From: DASZMX01 sp035551475
GTDB taxonomy: Bacteria > Verrucomicrobiota > Verrucomicrobiia > Limisphaerales > Palsa-1400
Reading direction: 5' to 3'
Assembly: GCA_035551475.1 (NCBI GenBank)
Contig: DASZMX010000125.1
Coordinates: forward strand, 30,823 to 94,822
Length of the DNA: 64,000 bases
Each line of letters begins with the position of its first letter. The first letter of the stretch is position 1. The position numbers and the translations under genes are program-made. Under the pieces are notes generated by a model that worked only from the letters and a program-made list of their open reading frames with translations, did no database searches and had not been told where the DNA came from. Below are positions 25,243-32,690 of this stretch, in pieces.

Positions 25243-27052
25243 ACGCCACAATCGCATCGATCCGGTAACGCTTTTTCTCGCCATCGCCCGGGATTTCGAT
25301 TTCTTCGCCGGGCTTGTGGTTGAGGAGTGATTGCGCCACGGGTGTGAGGTAACTGATCACGCCTTTATCGGGATCAGAATCCCACGCGCCGAGAACGGTG
25401 TAGCGCTCCTGTGCGCCCTGCGCGAGGTCGGTGACGCTCACGATCGTGCCGATGCTGACGACGTCCGTTTTGGGATTGGCAAAATCACTGCCGCGCGCGC
25501 GCACGAGTTGGGATTCCAATTCGCTTTTGCGGCGCATCAGAATCTTCTGCATTTCCTTGGCGGCCTTGTATTCGTGATTTTCGCGCAGGTCGCCGTAACT
25601 GCGGGCGATGGCGATTTCCTTGGAATTGGCCGGAATGGCCTTTTGCACCAGTTCGGCGTATTCGTTTTTGCGCCGTTCGAGGCTTTCCCAGGAGACAACA
25701 TAGGTGGTGTCCTGCCGGGTTTGCTCGCCGGAAATCAGCGACTGAATGGCCGGGTAACTCTTGACGATGCGTGCCAATAAGGAGCGCTTGTCCATGTCGT
25801 CGAAACAGGGCGAAAGCTGCAAGGCGCGGGTCAAATCCTTGATGACTTCCAAATCCGCCGAACCGATCAACTCCACGAGCAAGGTCTGGTCGTCGAGGAT
25901 GAAATCGCGCAGTTTGTTGGAGCGCTTTTCATTGAACTGATCGCGCTCCATCGCGGTGAGCATGGCGCGGAAAACTTCGGGTGTCAGGATGTCGGCAAAG
26001 GTGTCGGAGCGTTCCCGCGCCAGCCAGAGGAGGAGTTCGCTGCTGGCTTGGTGCTGGCTGATGAGCCGCGAGAGATTGTCCTTGAGCGCGTCCATTTTCC
26101 CGCCCGAGATCAGGGCGTGTGTCAGTTCGCTCGCGAGCTTGGCGGAAACATGATTGAGCGCGCCGAGGAGGGATTCATGCCATTTTTCGGGAGCGGATTC
26201 GCGGAACGACGCCAGCGCGCGGCGGTGTTTGGCGGCGGGCATCGCTTCGAGGGTGGAACCCACGCGATTGGCTTCCTGCTGCCAAATCGCGGAGGCGGGA
26301 ATCTCACCCGGAATGGCCGCAGCCCCGGACGCTTCGCGCAGTTCGTCACGGACAAAAATTCCTTCCAGCGCCACGGACGGCTGGGTGCGTTGATGCGTGC
26401 CGATTTCCGTGTTGAGCGCCGGAATCACTTCCTTCGCGGCGGCGTCCTTGTCGGTAAAATCCGGCAAATTTTTCAGGATCTCGTATGCGACCGTCGTGCG
26501 CGCCTTGAGTCCTTTGGCGGCGCGAAATTCCTCCATCAACCGGTTTTGCAGCGAGACTTCCTTGGCCTGATAGATGATCGGCTCGGATTTTTTCAGCGGC
26601 ACTTGAAAATGGCCGTCTTTCTTCAATTCACGCTTGGCCGCTTCCCACCATTTTTTCCAGTCATCCGCGATGACGTCCGGCACCAAAGCCTGTTGAATTT
26701 GATCCACCGTGGCCCGTCCGCCAAAGCTTTGCAGGACCAGTTTGATCAAGTCCAAATGATGCAACGCCGCCATCTGGCGCAATCCTTCCAAGTCCGAAAC
26801 TTTGCGGGCATAAATATGGTCGGTCGGGATGGCTTTGAGCGATTCGGCGGAAAAACCGAGATCCATCGGATGGGCTTGCTTGCCTTGAAAATCGATGATG
26901 AAACGGGAAAAAACAGTGTCCACCGAAACGATCTTCCCAAAGCCCCAACTGCGATGATGGCAATAACCGCTGTCGGTTAATTTAACAAGCGGTTCGATTT
27001 GCTGCTTGGTGATTTTTCCGGCGGTCGCCAGCTTTTCAAATTCTTCTTTCAT
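25214..27052 (-). CDS. greA: GreA/GreB transcript cleavage factor with long N-terminal extension
   Basis: 612 aa from the ATG at 27052; an ATG at 27067 is an alternative. The last ~160 residues are GreA. The coiled-coil tip carries the acidic GDLRENHEYKAAKE, with flanking SLERRKNEYAEL and MQKILMRRKSELESQL. The C-terminal FKBP-like domain has VSIGTIVSVTDL and GVISYLTPVAQSLLNHKPG. GreA rescues backtracked RNA polymerase. Ordinary GreA is ~158 aa; the ~450-residue helical extension here resembles that of chlamydial GreA (about 715 aa), supporting a PVC origin. The extension's role is unknown. It is divergent from rsmB with about 35 bases between them. Confidence 0.88.
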   Translation of the reverse strand: MKEEFEKLATAGKITKQQIEPLVKLTDSGYCHHRSWGFGKIVSVDTVFSRFIIDFQGKQAHPMDLGFSAESLKAIPTDHIYARKVSDLEGLRQMAALHHLDLIKLVLQSFGGRATVDQIQQALVPDVIADDWKKWWEAAKRELKKDGHFQVPLKKSEPIIYQAKEVSLQNRLMEEFRAAKGLKARTTVAYEILKNLPDFTDKDAAAKEVIPALNTEIGTHQRTQPSVALEGIFVRDELREASGAAAIPGEIPASAIWQQEANRVGSTLEAMPAAKHRRALASFRESAPEKWHESLLGALNHVSAKLASELTHALISGGKMDALKDNLSRLISQHQASSELLLWLARERSDTFADILTPEVFRAMLTAMERDQFNEKRSNKLRDFILDDQTLLVELIGSADLEVIKDLTRALQLSPCFDDMDKRSLLARIVKSYPAIQSLISGEQTRQDTTYVVSWESLERRKNEYAELVQKAIPANSKEIAIARSYGDLRENHEYKAAKEMQKILMRRKSELESQLVRARGSDFANPKTDVVSIGTIVSVTDLAQGAQERYTVLGAWDSDPDKGVISYLTPVAQSLLNHKPGEEIEIPGDGEKKRYRIDAIVAFTPPASPSN

Positions 27053-27087
27053 GTTCTCGCGTCCCATATCCACTATAAGTATTATTC

Positions 27088-28377
27088 GTGAGCGCCCAAA
27101 AACCAAGAGAAATTGCCGTGCAGATACTTCGGAGGCAGGGAACCTCCGCGTTTATTGAGGACCTTTTCGACGCAGAGCTGGCCCGGCGTCCGCTTTCGTC
27201 CGCTGATCGCGGCTTGTGTCAGGAATTGGTTTTTGGCGTGGTGCGCTGGCAGCGCGCTTTGGACTGGCTGATCGACCGCAAAACCAACGGACGCGCCCAA
27301 ACCGCCGTCCTGCAAATTCTTTTGCGGCTCGGATTGTACCAACTTTTCTGGCTGGATCGAATTCCCGATCACGCCGCCGTCCATGAAACGGTGGAGCTGG
27401 CCAAACGCCTGGGATTCGGGCCGAAAGCCGGTTTCCTAAACGCCATCTTGCGTGGCTACATTCGCGAGCGCGACCAAACGGCGCAGGAATTGGCAGCCTT
27501 GAAAATCTCACAGCCGGCCATCGGCCAATCGCATCCGGACTGGCTCGTGGAACGGTGGCAGGCAAAGTGGGGCCGGGACCAAACCAATCAGCTTTTGCAA
27601 TGGAACAACACCGTTCCGCCCACCTACGCGCGCGTCAATACGCCCAAAGGCGATGCCGCTAGACTCATGGCACAATGGTCGGCGGAAGGCGTGACGTTTG
27701 CGTCGCGGTCGTTTCCGTGGGTGGAGGAGAACGTGGTGTTTGAGCTATTGTCGCATCCCCCATTGGCCAAACTTCCATCGTTCGTGGAAGGCCGGTTTTA
27801 CATCCAAGATCCCAGCACCCTCCTCGCCGTGCGGGAGCTTAGCCCGCAACCCGGCGAACGAATCCTCGATCTGTGCGCGGCGCCGGGCGGCAAAACGACG
27901 TTCATGGCGCAACGCATGCAGAACCAAGGCCGCATCCTCGCGCTGGACCTGCATTTGGGGCGGCTCAAATTGCTGGAGGAAAATTGCGCCCGGCTCGGCG
28001 CCGCGTGCGTGCAAACCGGAATGGCTGTGCTGGACAGCGGCGGCGAAGGGTTGTTTGACCGCATATTAATAGATGCGCCCTGTTCCAATACGGGTGTGTT
28101 ACGCCGCCGGGTGGAACTGCGCTGGCGGGTGACCTTGGCGGAAATGGAGCGCCTGCGCCGAACCCAGCTTGAACTTCTCGCCGCCGCCGCTCCCAAACTT
28201 AAACCCGGCGGGGTGATGGCCTACAGCACGTGCAGTCTGGAAGCCGAGGAAAACGAGATGGTCGTGGCTGATTTTCTGCGGGAACGCCCGGAATTCGCGC
28301 TCCAATCCGAGCGGCGGCTGCTGCCGTTTTTGGACGGCACGGACGGCGCGTATGTCGCGCGTTTGGCCCTGGTTTGA
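27088..28377 (+). CDS. rsmB: 16S rRNA m5C967 methyltransferase RsmB
   Basis: 429 aa from a GTG at 27088. The N-terminal NusB-like RNA-binding domain (~1-140; PREIAVQILRRQ, LGLYQLFWLDRIPDHAAV) is followed by a Fmu/NOL1-type SAM methyltransferase. Motif I is ILDLCAAPGGKTTFMAQ, DAPCSNTGVLRR carries motif IV with one catalytic Cys, and MAYSTCSLEAEENEMV carries motif VI with the nucleophilic Cys. It methylates C967 of 16S rRNA before subunit assembly. Confidence 0.93.
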   Translation: MSAQKPREIAVQILRRQGTSAFIEDLFDAELARRPLSSADRGLCQELVFGVVRWQRALDWLIDRKTNGRAQTAVLQILLRLGLYQLFWLDRIPDHAAVHETVELAKRLGFGPKAGFLNAILRGYIRERDQTAQELAALKISQPAIGQSHPDWLVERWQAKWGRDQTNQLLQWNNTVPPTYARVNTPKGDAARLMAQWSAEGVTFASRSFPWVEENVVFELLSHPPLAKLPSFVEGRFYIQDPSTLLAVRELSPQPGERILDLCAAPGGKTTFMAQRMQNQGRILALDLHLGRLKLLEENCARLGAACVQTGMAVLDSGGEGLFDRILIDAPCSNTGVLRRRVELRWRVTLAEMERLRRTQLELLAAAAPKLKPGGVMAYSTCSLEAEENEMVVADFLRERPEFALQSERRLLPFLDGTDGAYVARLALV

Positions 28378-28402
28378 GGGCAAAAAAACTTGGCGAAATC
28401 AG

Positions 28403-28431
28403 TTGGCGCGGCGGCCCTGTTCACCTATATT
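28403..28431 (+). promoter_or_regulatory. sigma-70 promoter for rpsB-tsf-pyrH
   Basis: TTGGCG (28403-28408), exactly 17 bases, then TATATT (28426-28431). Transcription would start near 28438, giving a leader of about 137 bases before the rpsB GTG. Its position just after the rsmB stop and before a ribosomal operon fits. Confidence 0.6.
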
Positions 28432-28437
28432 CACCGT

Positions 28438-28574
28438 TCCGTTTGCCTTGGGCAGGCGGAAAACGGCCTAAACTTCTGTCTCCGTGTGGAGATGGGCGGC
28501 CATAATAACATCTAAATTAATCCCGTGTTCCGCGGGATGGCGGCCGAAAGGCGGCTTTTAACAAAAGGAAAATT
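28438..28574 (+). promoter_or_regulatory. structured 5' leader of rpsB, with attenuator-like stem
   Basis: The leader can form successive hairpins: TGCC/GGCA near 28444, TCTCC/GGAGA (28479-28492), ATCCCG/CGGGAT (28520-28538) and GCCG/CGGC (28543-28555). The last is followed directly by TTTT and then an AAAAGGA ribosome-binding site. The final stem plus T-run looks like a small intrinsic attenuator. Ribosomal protein S2 leaders are autoregulated in some bacteria; I cannot match this to a named RNA family. Confidence 0.4.
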
Positions 28575-29387
28575 GTGATTAGTATTGGCATTAAGGAATT
28601 ATTGGATTCAGGGGTTCATTTTGGCCATCAGACGCGCCGGTGGAATCCGAAAATGAAGAAGTTCATCTTCGACGCGCGCAACGGCATTCATATTATCGAT
28701 CTCAGCAAGACGCTGGCCCAACTTGAGGCGGCTTGCGATTTCCTGCACAACACCGTCAGCAAAGGCGGTTTGGTGTTGTTCGTCGGCACCAAGAAACAAG
28801 CCCAGGAAGCCGTCAAGGAATCGGCCAAGGCTTGCGGCCAGCTTTACGTGACCGAACGCTGGCTCGGCGGCACGCTCACCAATTTCAACACCATCAAGCG
28901 CTCCATCGCCCGTTTGAAGACCATCGAAAAATGGGAAACCGATGGCAGCATCAACAATTACGGCAAACAAGAGCAATCGATGTATCGCCGCGAGGCTGCG
29001 CGTCTTTTCAAGAATCTGGACGGCATCCGCTCGATGGAAAAATATCCCGCCGCGATGTTCGTCGTGGACATCAAGCGCGAGCATAACGCCATCGCCGAAG
29101 GCCGCCGCTTGAAAATCCCGATCGTCGCGTTGGTGGACACCAACTGCGATCCTGATCTTGTGGATTATCCCATCGCCGGCAATGACGACGCGATTCGCTC
29201 CGTGCGTTTGGTTTTGCAAACGGTTGTGCAGACCGTCACGCAAGCCCGCGCGGAATATGAATCCAAGTACGGCCGCCGCAAAACCGAACAAGCCGCCGAA
29301 GGCGCCGCCGCCGCTCCCGCTGACCAGGCCGCCGCCCAACCCGAAGCCGCTCCCGCTCCTGCCGCGCCCGCGCCGGTGGCAGCTTAA
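28575..29387 (+). CDS. rpsB: 30S ribosomal protein S2
   Basis: 270 aa from a GTG at 28575 with AAAAGGA upstream. Typical S2 blocks are ELLDSGVHFGHQTRRWNPKM, FIFDARNGIHIIDLSKT, ERWLGGTLTNFNTI and VALVDTNCDPDLVDYPI GNDDAIRS. After ~235 the protein continues into a low-complexity Ala/Pro/Gln tail (PADQAAAQPEAAPAPAA) beyond the usual end. It is first in the rpsB-tsf-pyrH operon, the usual bacterial order. Confidence 0.98.
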   Translation: MISIGIKELLDSGVHFGHQTRRWNPKMKKFIFDARNGIHIIDLSKTLAQLEAACDFLHNTVSKGGLVLFVGTKKQAQEAVKESAKACGQLYVTERWLGGTLTNFNTIKRSIARLKTIEKWETDGSINNYGKQEQSMYRREAARLFKNLDGIRSMEKYPAAMFVVDIKREHNAIAEGRRLKIPIVALVDTNCDPDLVDYPIAGNDDAIRSVRLVLQTVVQTVTQARAEYESKYGRRKTEQAAEGAAAAPADQAAAQPEAAPAPAAPAPVAA

Positions 29388-29425
29388 GCTGGACTTTAAC
29401 CTTTCAACCGAGAACGGATTAAAAC

Positions 29426-30262
29426 ATGGCAGAATTTACCGCAGCCGATGTGGCCAAGCTTCGCGAGATGACCGGCGCAGGCTTGATGGATTGCAAAAAA
29501 ACGCTGGTCGAGGCCAATGGGGACATCAGCGCCGCCGTCGATCTCTTGCGCAAGCGGGGCGTCGCCTCCGCCGCCAAGAAAGCCTCGCGCGAAGCCAAGG
29601 ATGGCGTCATTGCGCAGCACATCCAACCCGGCGCCAAAGTGGGCGTGCTGGTGGAAGTGAACTGCGAGACCGATTTCGTGGCTCGCAACGAAACCTTCAA
29701 GGCGTTCAGCGACGAAGTGGCCCGCAAACTGGCCGGACAGGCGACCATTGAATCGCTCGATTCCGAGCGCATCGCGGCCGTCGCCAAAATTGGCGAGAAC
29801 ATTCAGATCGCGCGCTCCGTCCGCTACGAAGTGGGCGGCAACGGCTTGATCGCGGCCTACATTCACACCGGCTCCAAGGTGGGCGTGCTGGTGGAAGTCG
29901 GCGCCGGCAAGGAGGCCACTTCCGCTTCCGAAGAATTCAAACAAGCGGTGCGCGACATCACGTTGCAAATCGCCGCGGCTAATCCGCTCGTCGTTTCGCG
30001 CGAGCAATTGCCCGCTGATCTCGTGGCGAAGGAAAAGGAAATCGCCGCCGACCAGGTCAAGGGCAAGCCGCCCCAAGCCATCGCCAAAATCGTCGAAGGC
30101 AAGCTCGAGAAATTCTATGGCGGCGTCTGCCTCCTGGACCAGGGCTTTGTCAAGCGCAACTCCGAAGTCACCATCAAAGAGCACATTGGGACCGTGGGCA
30201 AACAGCTCGGTGACGAAATTGAGATTCGCCGCTTCGTCCGCTTCCAGTTGGGCGGTATGTGA
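29426..30262 (+). CDS. tsf: translation elongation factor Ts
   Basis: 278 aa. It catalyses GDP/GTP exchange on EF-Tu. The N-terminal UBA-like domain (VAKLREMTGAGLMDCKKTL) contains the conserved TGAGxMDCKKAL motif. The dimerisation core has VLVEVNCETDFVARNETF with the EF-Tu-contacting TDFVA. The late QGFVKRNSEVTIKEHI segment is also typical. It lies 38 bases after rpsB. Confidence 0.98.
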   Translation: MAEFTAADVAKLREMTGAGLMDCKKTLVEANGDISAAVDLLRKRGVASAAKKASREAKDGVIAQHIQPGAKVGVLVEVNCETDFVARNETFKAFSDEVARKLAGQATIESLDSERIAAVAKIGENIQIARSVRYEVGGNGLIAAYIHTGSKVGVLVEVGAGKEATSASEEFKQAVRDITLQIAAANPLVVSREQLPADLVAKEKEIAADQVKGKPPQAIAKIVEGKLEKFYGGVCLLDQGFVKRNSEVTIKEHIGTVGKQLGDEIEIRRFVRFQLGGM

Positions 30263-30303
30263 TTGACGCCTCGCGCCCCGGTTGTTACAACAGCCGGGCG
30301 CGC

Positions 30304-31029
30304 ATGAAAAAAGAACGTCGTCCGAAATATCGCCGAATCCTCATCAAGTTAAGCGGGGAGGCGTTGGGGGGCGATAATGGCGTCGGCGTTTCCCCGGAAT
30401 CGATCTTCGAGATGGCTCGGCAGATCGAGGAAGTCCGCGAATTGGGCGTGGAAATCGTCGTCGTCGTTGGCGGCGGCAACATCTATCGCGGCGCTTCGGG
30501 CGGGGAAAAAGGCATTGAGCGAGCCACCGGCGATTACATGGGCATGCTCGCCACCGTCATCAACGCCCTGGCGCTCCAGGACGCCCTCGAAAAACGCGGC
30601 GTCGCCACCCGCGTGCAAAGCGCCATCACCATGTCGCAGGTCGCCGAGCCCTTCATTCGCCGCCGCGCCGTGCGTCATCTCGAAAAAAATCGCGTCGTGA
30701 TTTTTGGCGGCGGCACGGGCAATCCTTATTTTTCCACCGACACCGCCGCCGCCCTGCGCGCCAACGAAATCGGCGCCGAAGTCATCCTCAAAGCGACCAA
30801 GGTCGATGGCATTTACGACAGCGACCCCAAGAAGAACCCCAAAGCCAAACGCTTCGACCGCATCACCTACATCGAGGCCTTGCAGAAGCAATTGAAAGTG
30901 ATGGACTCCACCGCCTTCTCGCTCTGCATGGACAACAAGATGCCCATTATTGTGTTTGACTTGTTCAAGGAGCACAATCTCAAGCGGGTCGTCCTCGGCG
31001 AATTCGTCGGCACGCTGGTGACGGCGTGA
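30304..31029 (+). CDS. pyrH: UMP kinase
   Basis: 241 aa from an ATG at 30304. It makes UDP from UMP and ATP and belongs to the amino-acid-kinase fold. Motifs are RILIKLSGEALGG, VEIVVVVGGGNIYRG, ATGDYMGMLATVINALALQ, VIFGGGTGNPYFSTDTAAALRA and KATKVDGIYDSDP. It lies 41 bases after tsf in the conserved rpsB-tsf-pyrH order. frr, which often follows, is absent here. Confidence 0.97.
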   Translation: MKKERRPKYRRILIKLSGEALGGDNGVGVSPESIFEMARQIEEVRELGVEIVVVVGGGNIYRGASGGEKGIERATGDYMGMLATVINALALQDALEKRGVATRVQSAITMSQVAEPFIRRRAVRHLEKNRVVIFGGGTGNPYFSTDTAAALRANEIGAEVILKATKVDGIYDSDPKKNPKAKRFDRITYIEALQKQLKVMDSTAFSLCMDNKMPIIVFDLFKEHNLKRVVLGEFVGTLVTA

Positions 31030-31046
31030 GCGGGTTTGTCTTGCTT

Positions 31047-31060
31047 CAGCGCGAGCGCTG
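31047..31060 (+). terminator. small hairpin after pyrH
   Basis: CAGCGC/GCGCTG with a 2-base centre, 18 bases after the pyrH stop and followed by ATTACCTTTT. The stem is short and the T-run interrupted, so this is only a possible end for the rpsB-tsf-pyrH transcript ahead of the Uma2 gene. Confidence 0.25.
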
Positions 31061-31074
31061 ATTACCTTTTCCCG

Positions 31075-31656
31075 ATGGCTCATGCCACGCCCATCCGACG
31101 CCTCAGCGCGTCTGAATACCTGCAAATGGAGCGCGCCGCGGAAACCAAGAGCGAATTTCGGGACGGCGATGTGTATGCCATGGCCGGTGGAACTCCCGCG
31201 CACAGCCGCATTTCGGCGAACTTGATTCGTCACTTGGGAAACCGGCTCGAAGGAGGAAAGTGTTTTGCATTCACTTCTGATCTACGCGTTAAAATCGAGA
31301 TGGCGGACGCGTACACCTATCCTGACGTTTCCGTCGTGTGCGGAAGCTTGCAGACTGAATCAGGCCATGATGACGTTTTGCTGAATCCAACTGTGATCGT
31401 GGAAGTGCTTTCTCCTTCCAGCGAATCCGATGATCGCGGACGGAAGTTTGAATTGTATCGGCGGATTCCCTCCCTGCGGGAATACCTGCTGGTCAGTCAA
31501 TCCAAGCCGCATGTCGAGCAATTCATCCGCCAAGCCAGCGGCGAATGGTTGTTGCGGGACATCGAGGGGCGGGCGGCGGCCCTGTCCCTGGCAGCGTTGG
31601 GGATTGAACTTCCGCTCGCGGAGGTTTTTGCCGGTGTCGAGTTCAAGGCGGCTTAA
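31075..31656 (+). CDS. Uma2 family (DUF820) putative endonuclease
   Basis: 193 aa from an ATG at 31075. It has the Uma2 PD-(D/E)XK layout: the N-terminal SASEYLQMERAAETKSEFRDGDVY with MAGGTPAHSRIS, then YPDVSVVCG, and PTVIVEVLSPSSESDDRGRK, the presumed metal-binding core. Uma2 proteins are abundant in cyanobacteria, planctomycetes and verrucomicrobia. The restriction-endonuclease-like fold is predicted, but physiological substrates are unknown. It sits alone, and other neighbours do not suggest a mobile island. Confidence 0.85.
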   Translation: MAHATPIRRLSASEYLQMERAAETKSEFRDGDVYAMAGGTPAHSRISANLIRHLGNRLEGGKCFAFTSDLRVKIEMADAYTYPDVSVVCGSLQTESGHDDVLLNPTVIVEVLSPSSESDDRGRKFELYRRIPSLREYLLVSQSKPHVEQFIRQASGEWLLRDIEGRAAALSLAALGIELPLAEVFAGVEFKAA

Positions 31657-31700
31657 GAGCGCGGCTCGACTTGCCGGGGCTTCGATGGCAGATTGCTTTT

Positions 31701-32570
31701 GTGTCTGAGAGCAAATTGGAACGCCTGCAAACTATTCTCCGGTCTTACGGATCGTGTCTCGTGGCGTACTCGGGCGGGGTGGATTCGGTGTTCCTGGCCT
31801 ATGTGGCGCACCAGGTTTTGGGCGAGCGGGCGCTGGCCGCGCTGGCCGATTCGCCGAGTTTGCCGCGGCGGGAATTTAATGATGCGATTGCGGTTGCGAA
31901 TCAGTTCTCCCTTCCTTTGCGAATTTTGCAAACGGCCGAGTTCGATAACCCGGCTTACCTGGCAAACCCCGCGAATCGCTGCTATTTCTGCAAGCACGAG
32001 CTTTTCACCGAGTTGACGCCGCTGGCTAAAGCGGAGAATTTTGCCGTGATTGCTTACGGCGAGAACGCCAGTGATGTCGGCGATTTCCGCCCCGGCGCCA
32101 AAGCGGCTGGGGAGTTTGAAGTGCGCGCCCCGTTGAAGGAAGCGGGGTTGACCAAGGCGGAAATCCGCGCGTTGTCCGCCCAATTTGGCCTTCCCACGGC
32201 GGACAAACCGCAGATGGCCTGCCTCAGTTCCCGCGTGCCCTACGGAGAGGCGGTCACCACCGAAAAACTGTCCATGATCGAAGCAGGCGAAAACGTGCTG
32301 CGCGATCTCGGATTTTACGACGTGCGGGTGCGTCACCACGAAATGAGCGCCCAAGGCGTCAAAACCCATCTGGCGCGCATCGAGGTGGGGGCCGGCGAAA
32401 TGCCTAAATTTCTTACTGACAACGCCTATGCCCGCGTGGCTGAGGCGTTGAAGAAAATCGGCTACGTGCACGTTACGCTCGACTTGCAAGGCTACCGCCG
32501 CGGCAGCGTCAATGAGGCGCTCGACCGCTCGCCCGCGTCGCCTCTCCTGGCGTCGGTGACAGCGTCTTGA
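31701..32570 (+). CDS. larE: LarE-type ATP-dependent sacrificial sulfur transferase
   Basis: 289 aa from a GTG at 31701 (VSESKLERLQ); a TTG at 31671 is an alternative. The PP-loop ATPase motif is VAYSGGVDSVFLAYVA, and NRCYFCKHELF is conserved in the family. The sacrificial Cys is present in MACLSSRVPYGE (about residue 174). LarE donates sulfur to make the nickel-pincer cofactor of lactate racemase and related enzymes. No larB, larC or larA-like gene is in the window, so the cofactor genes must be elsewhere or the role differs. Confidence 0.88.
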   Translation: MSESKLERLQTILRSYGSCLVAYSGGVDSVFLAYVAHQVLGERALAALADSPSLPRREFNDAIAVANQFSLPLRILQTAEFDNPAYLANPANRCYFCKHELFTELTPLAKAENFAVIAYGENASDVGDFRPGAKAAGEFEVRAPLKEAGLTKAEIRALSAQFGLPTADKPQMACLSSRVPYGEAVTTEKLSMIEAGENVLRDLGFYDVRVRHHEMSAQGVKTHLARIEVGAGEMPKFLTDNAYARVAEALKKIGYVHVTLDLQGYRRGSVNEALDRSPASPLLASVTAS

Positions 32571-32690
32571 CGCAAAATTCGGTGAAGGTATCGCAAGATC
32601 CGTTTGCACGTCGTCCCCCTGCCTTCCGATAGAATCCGTGAAGTGTTGTAAGCCCGGCAACCGCCGGTCTTGTCGGCATCCAAATGGATT

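Noticed and set aside
32571..32690. Possible cobalamin or c-di-GMP riboswitch upstream of the TonB receptor gene
   Set aside because: The 120-base leader lacks the B12 box and the conserved c-di-GMP-I core; only a small stem near 32652-32668 is seen.
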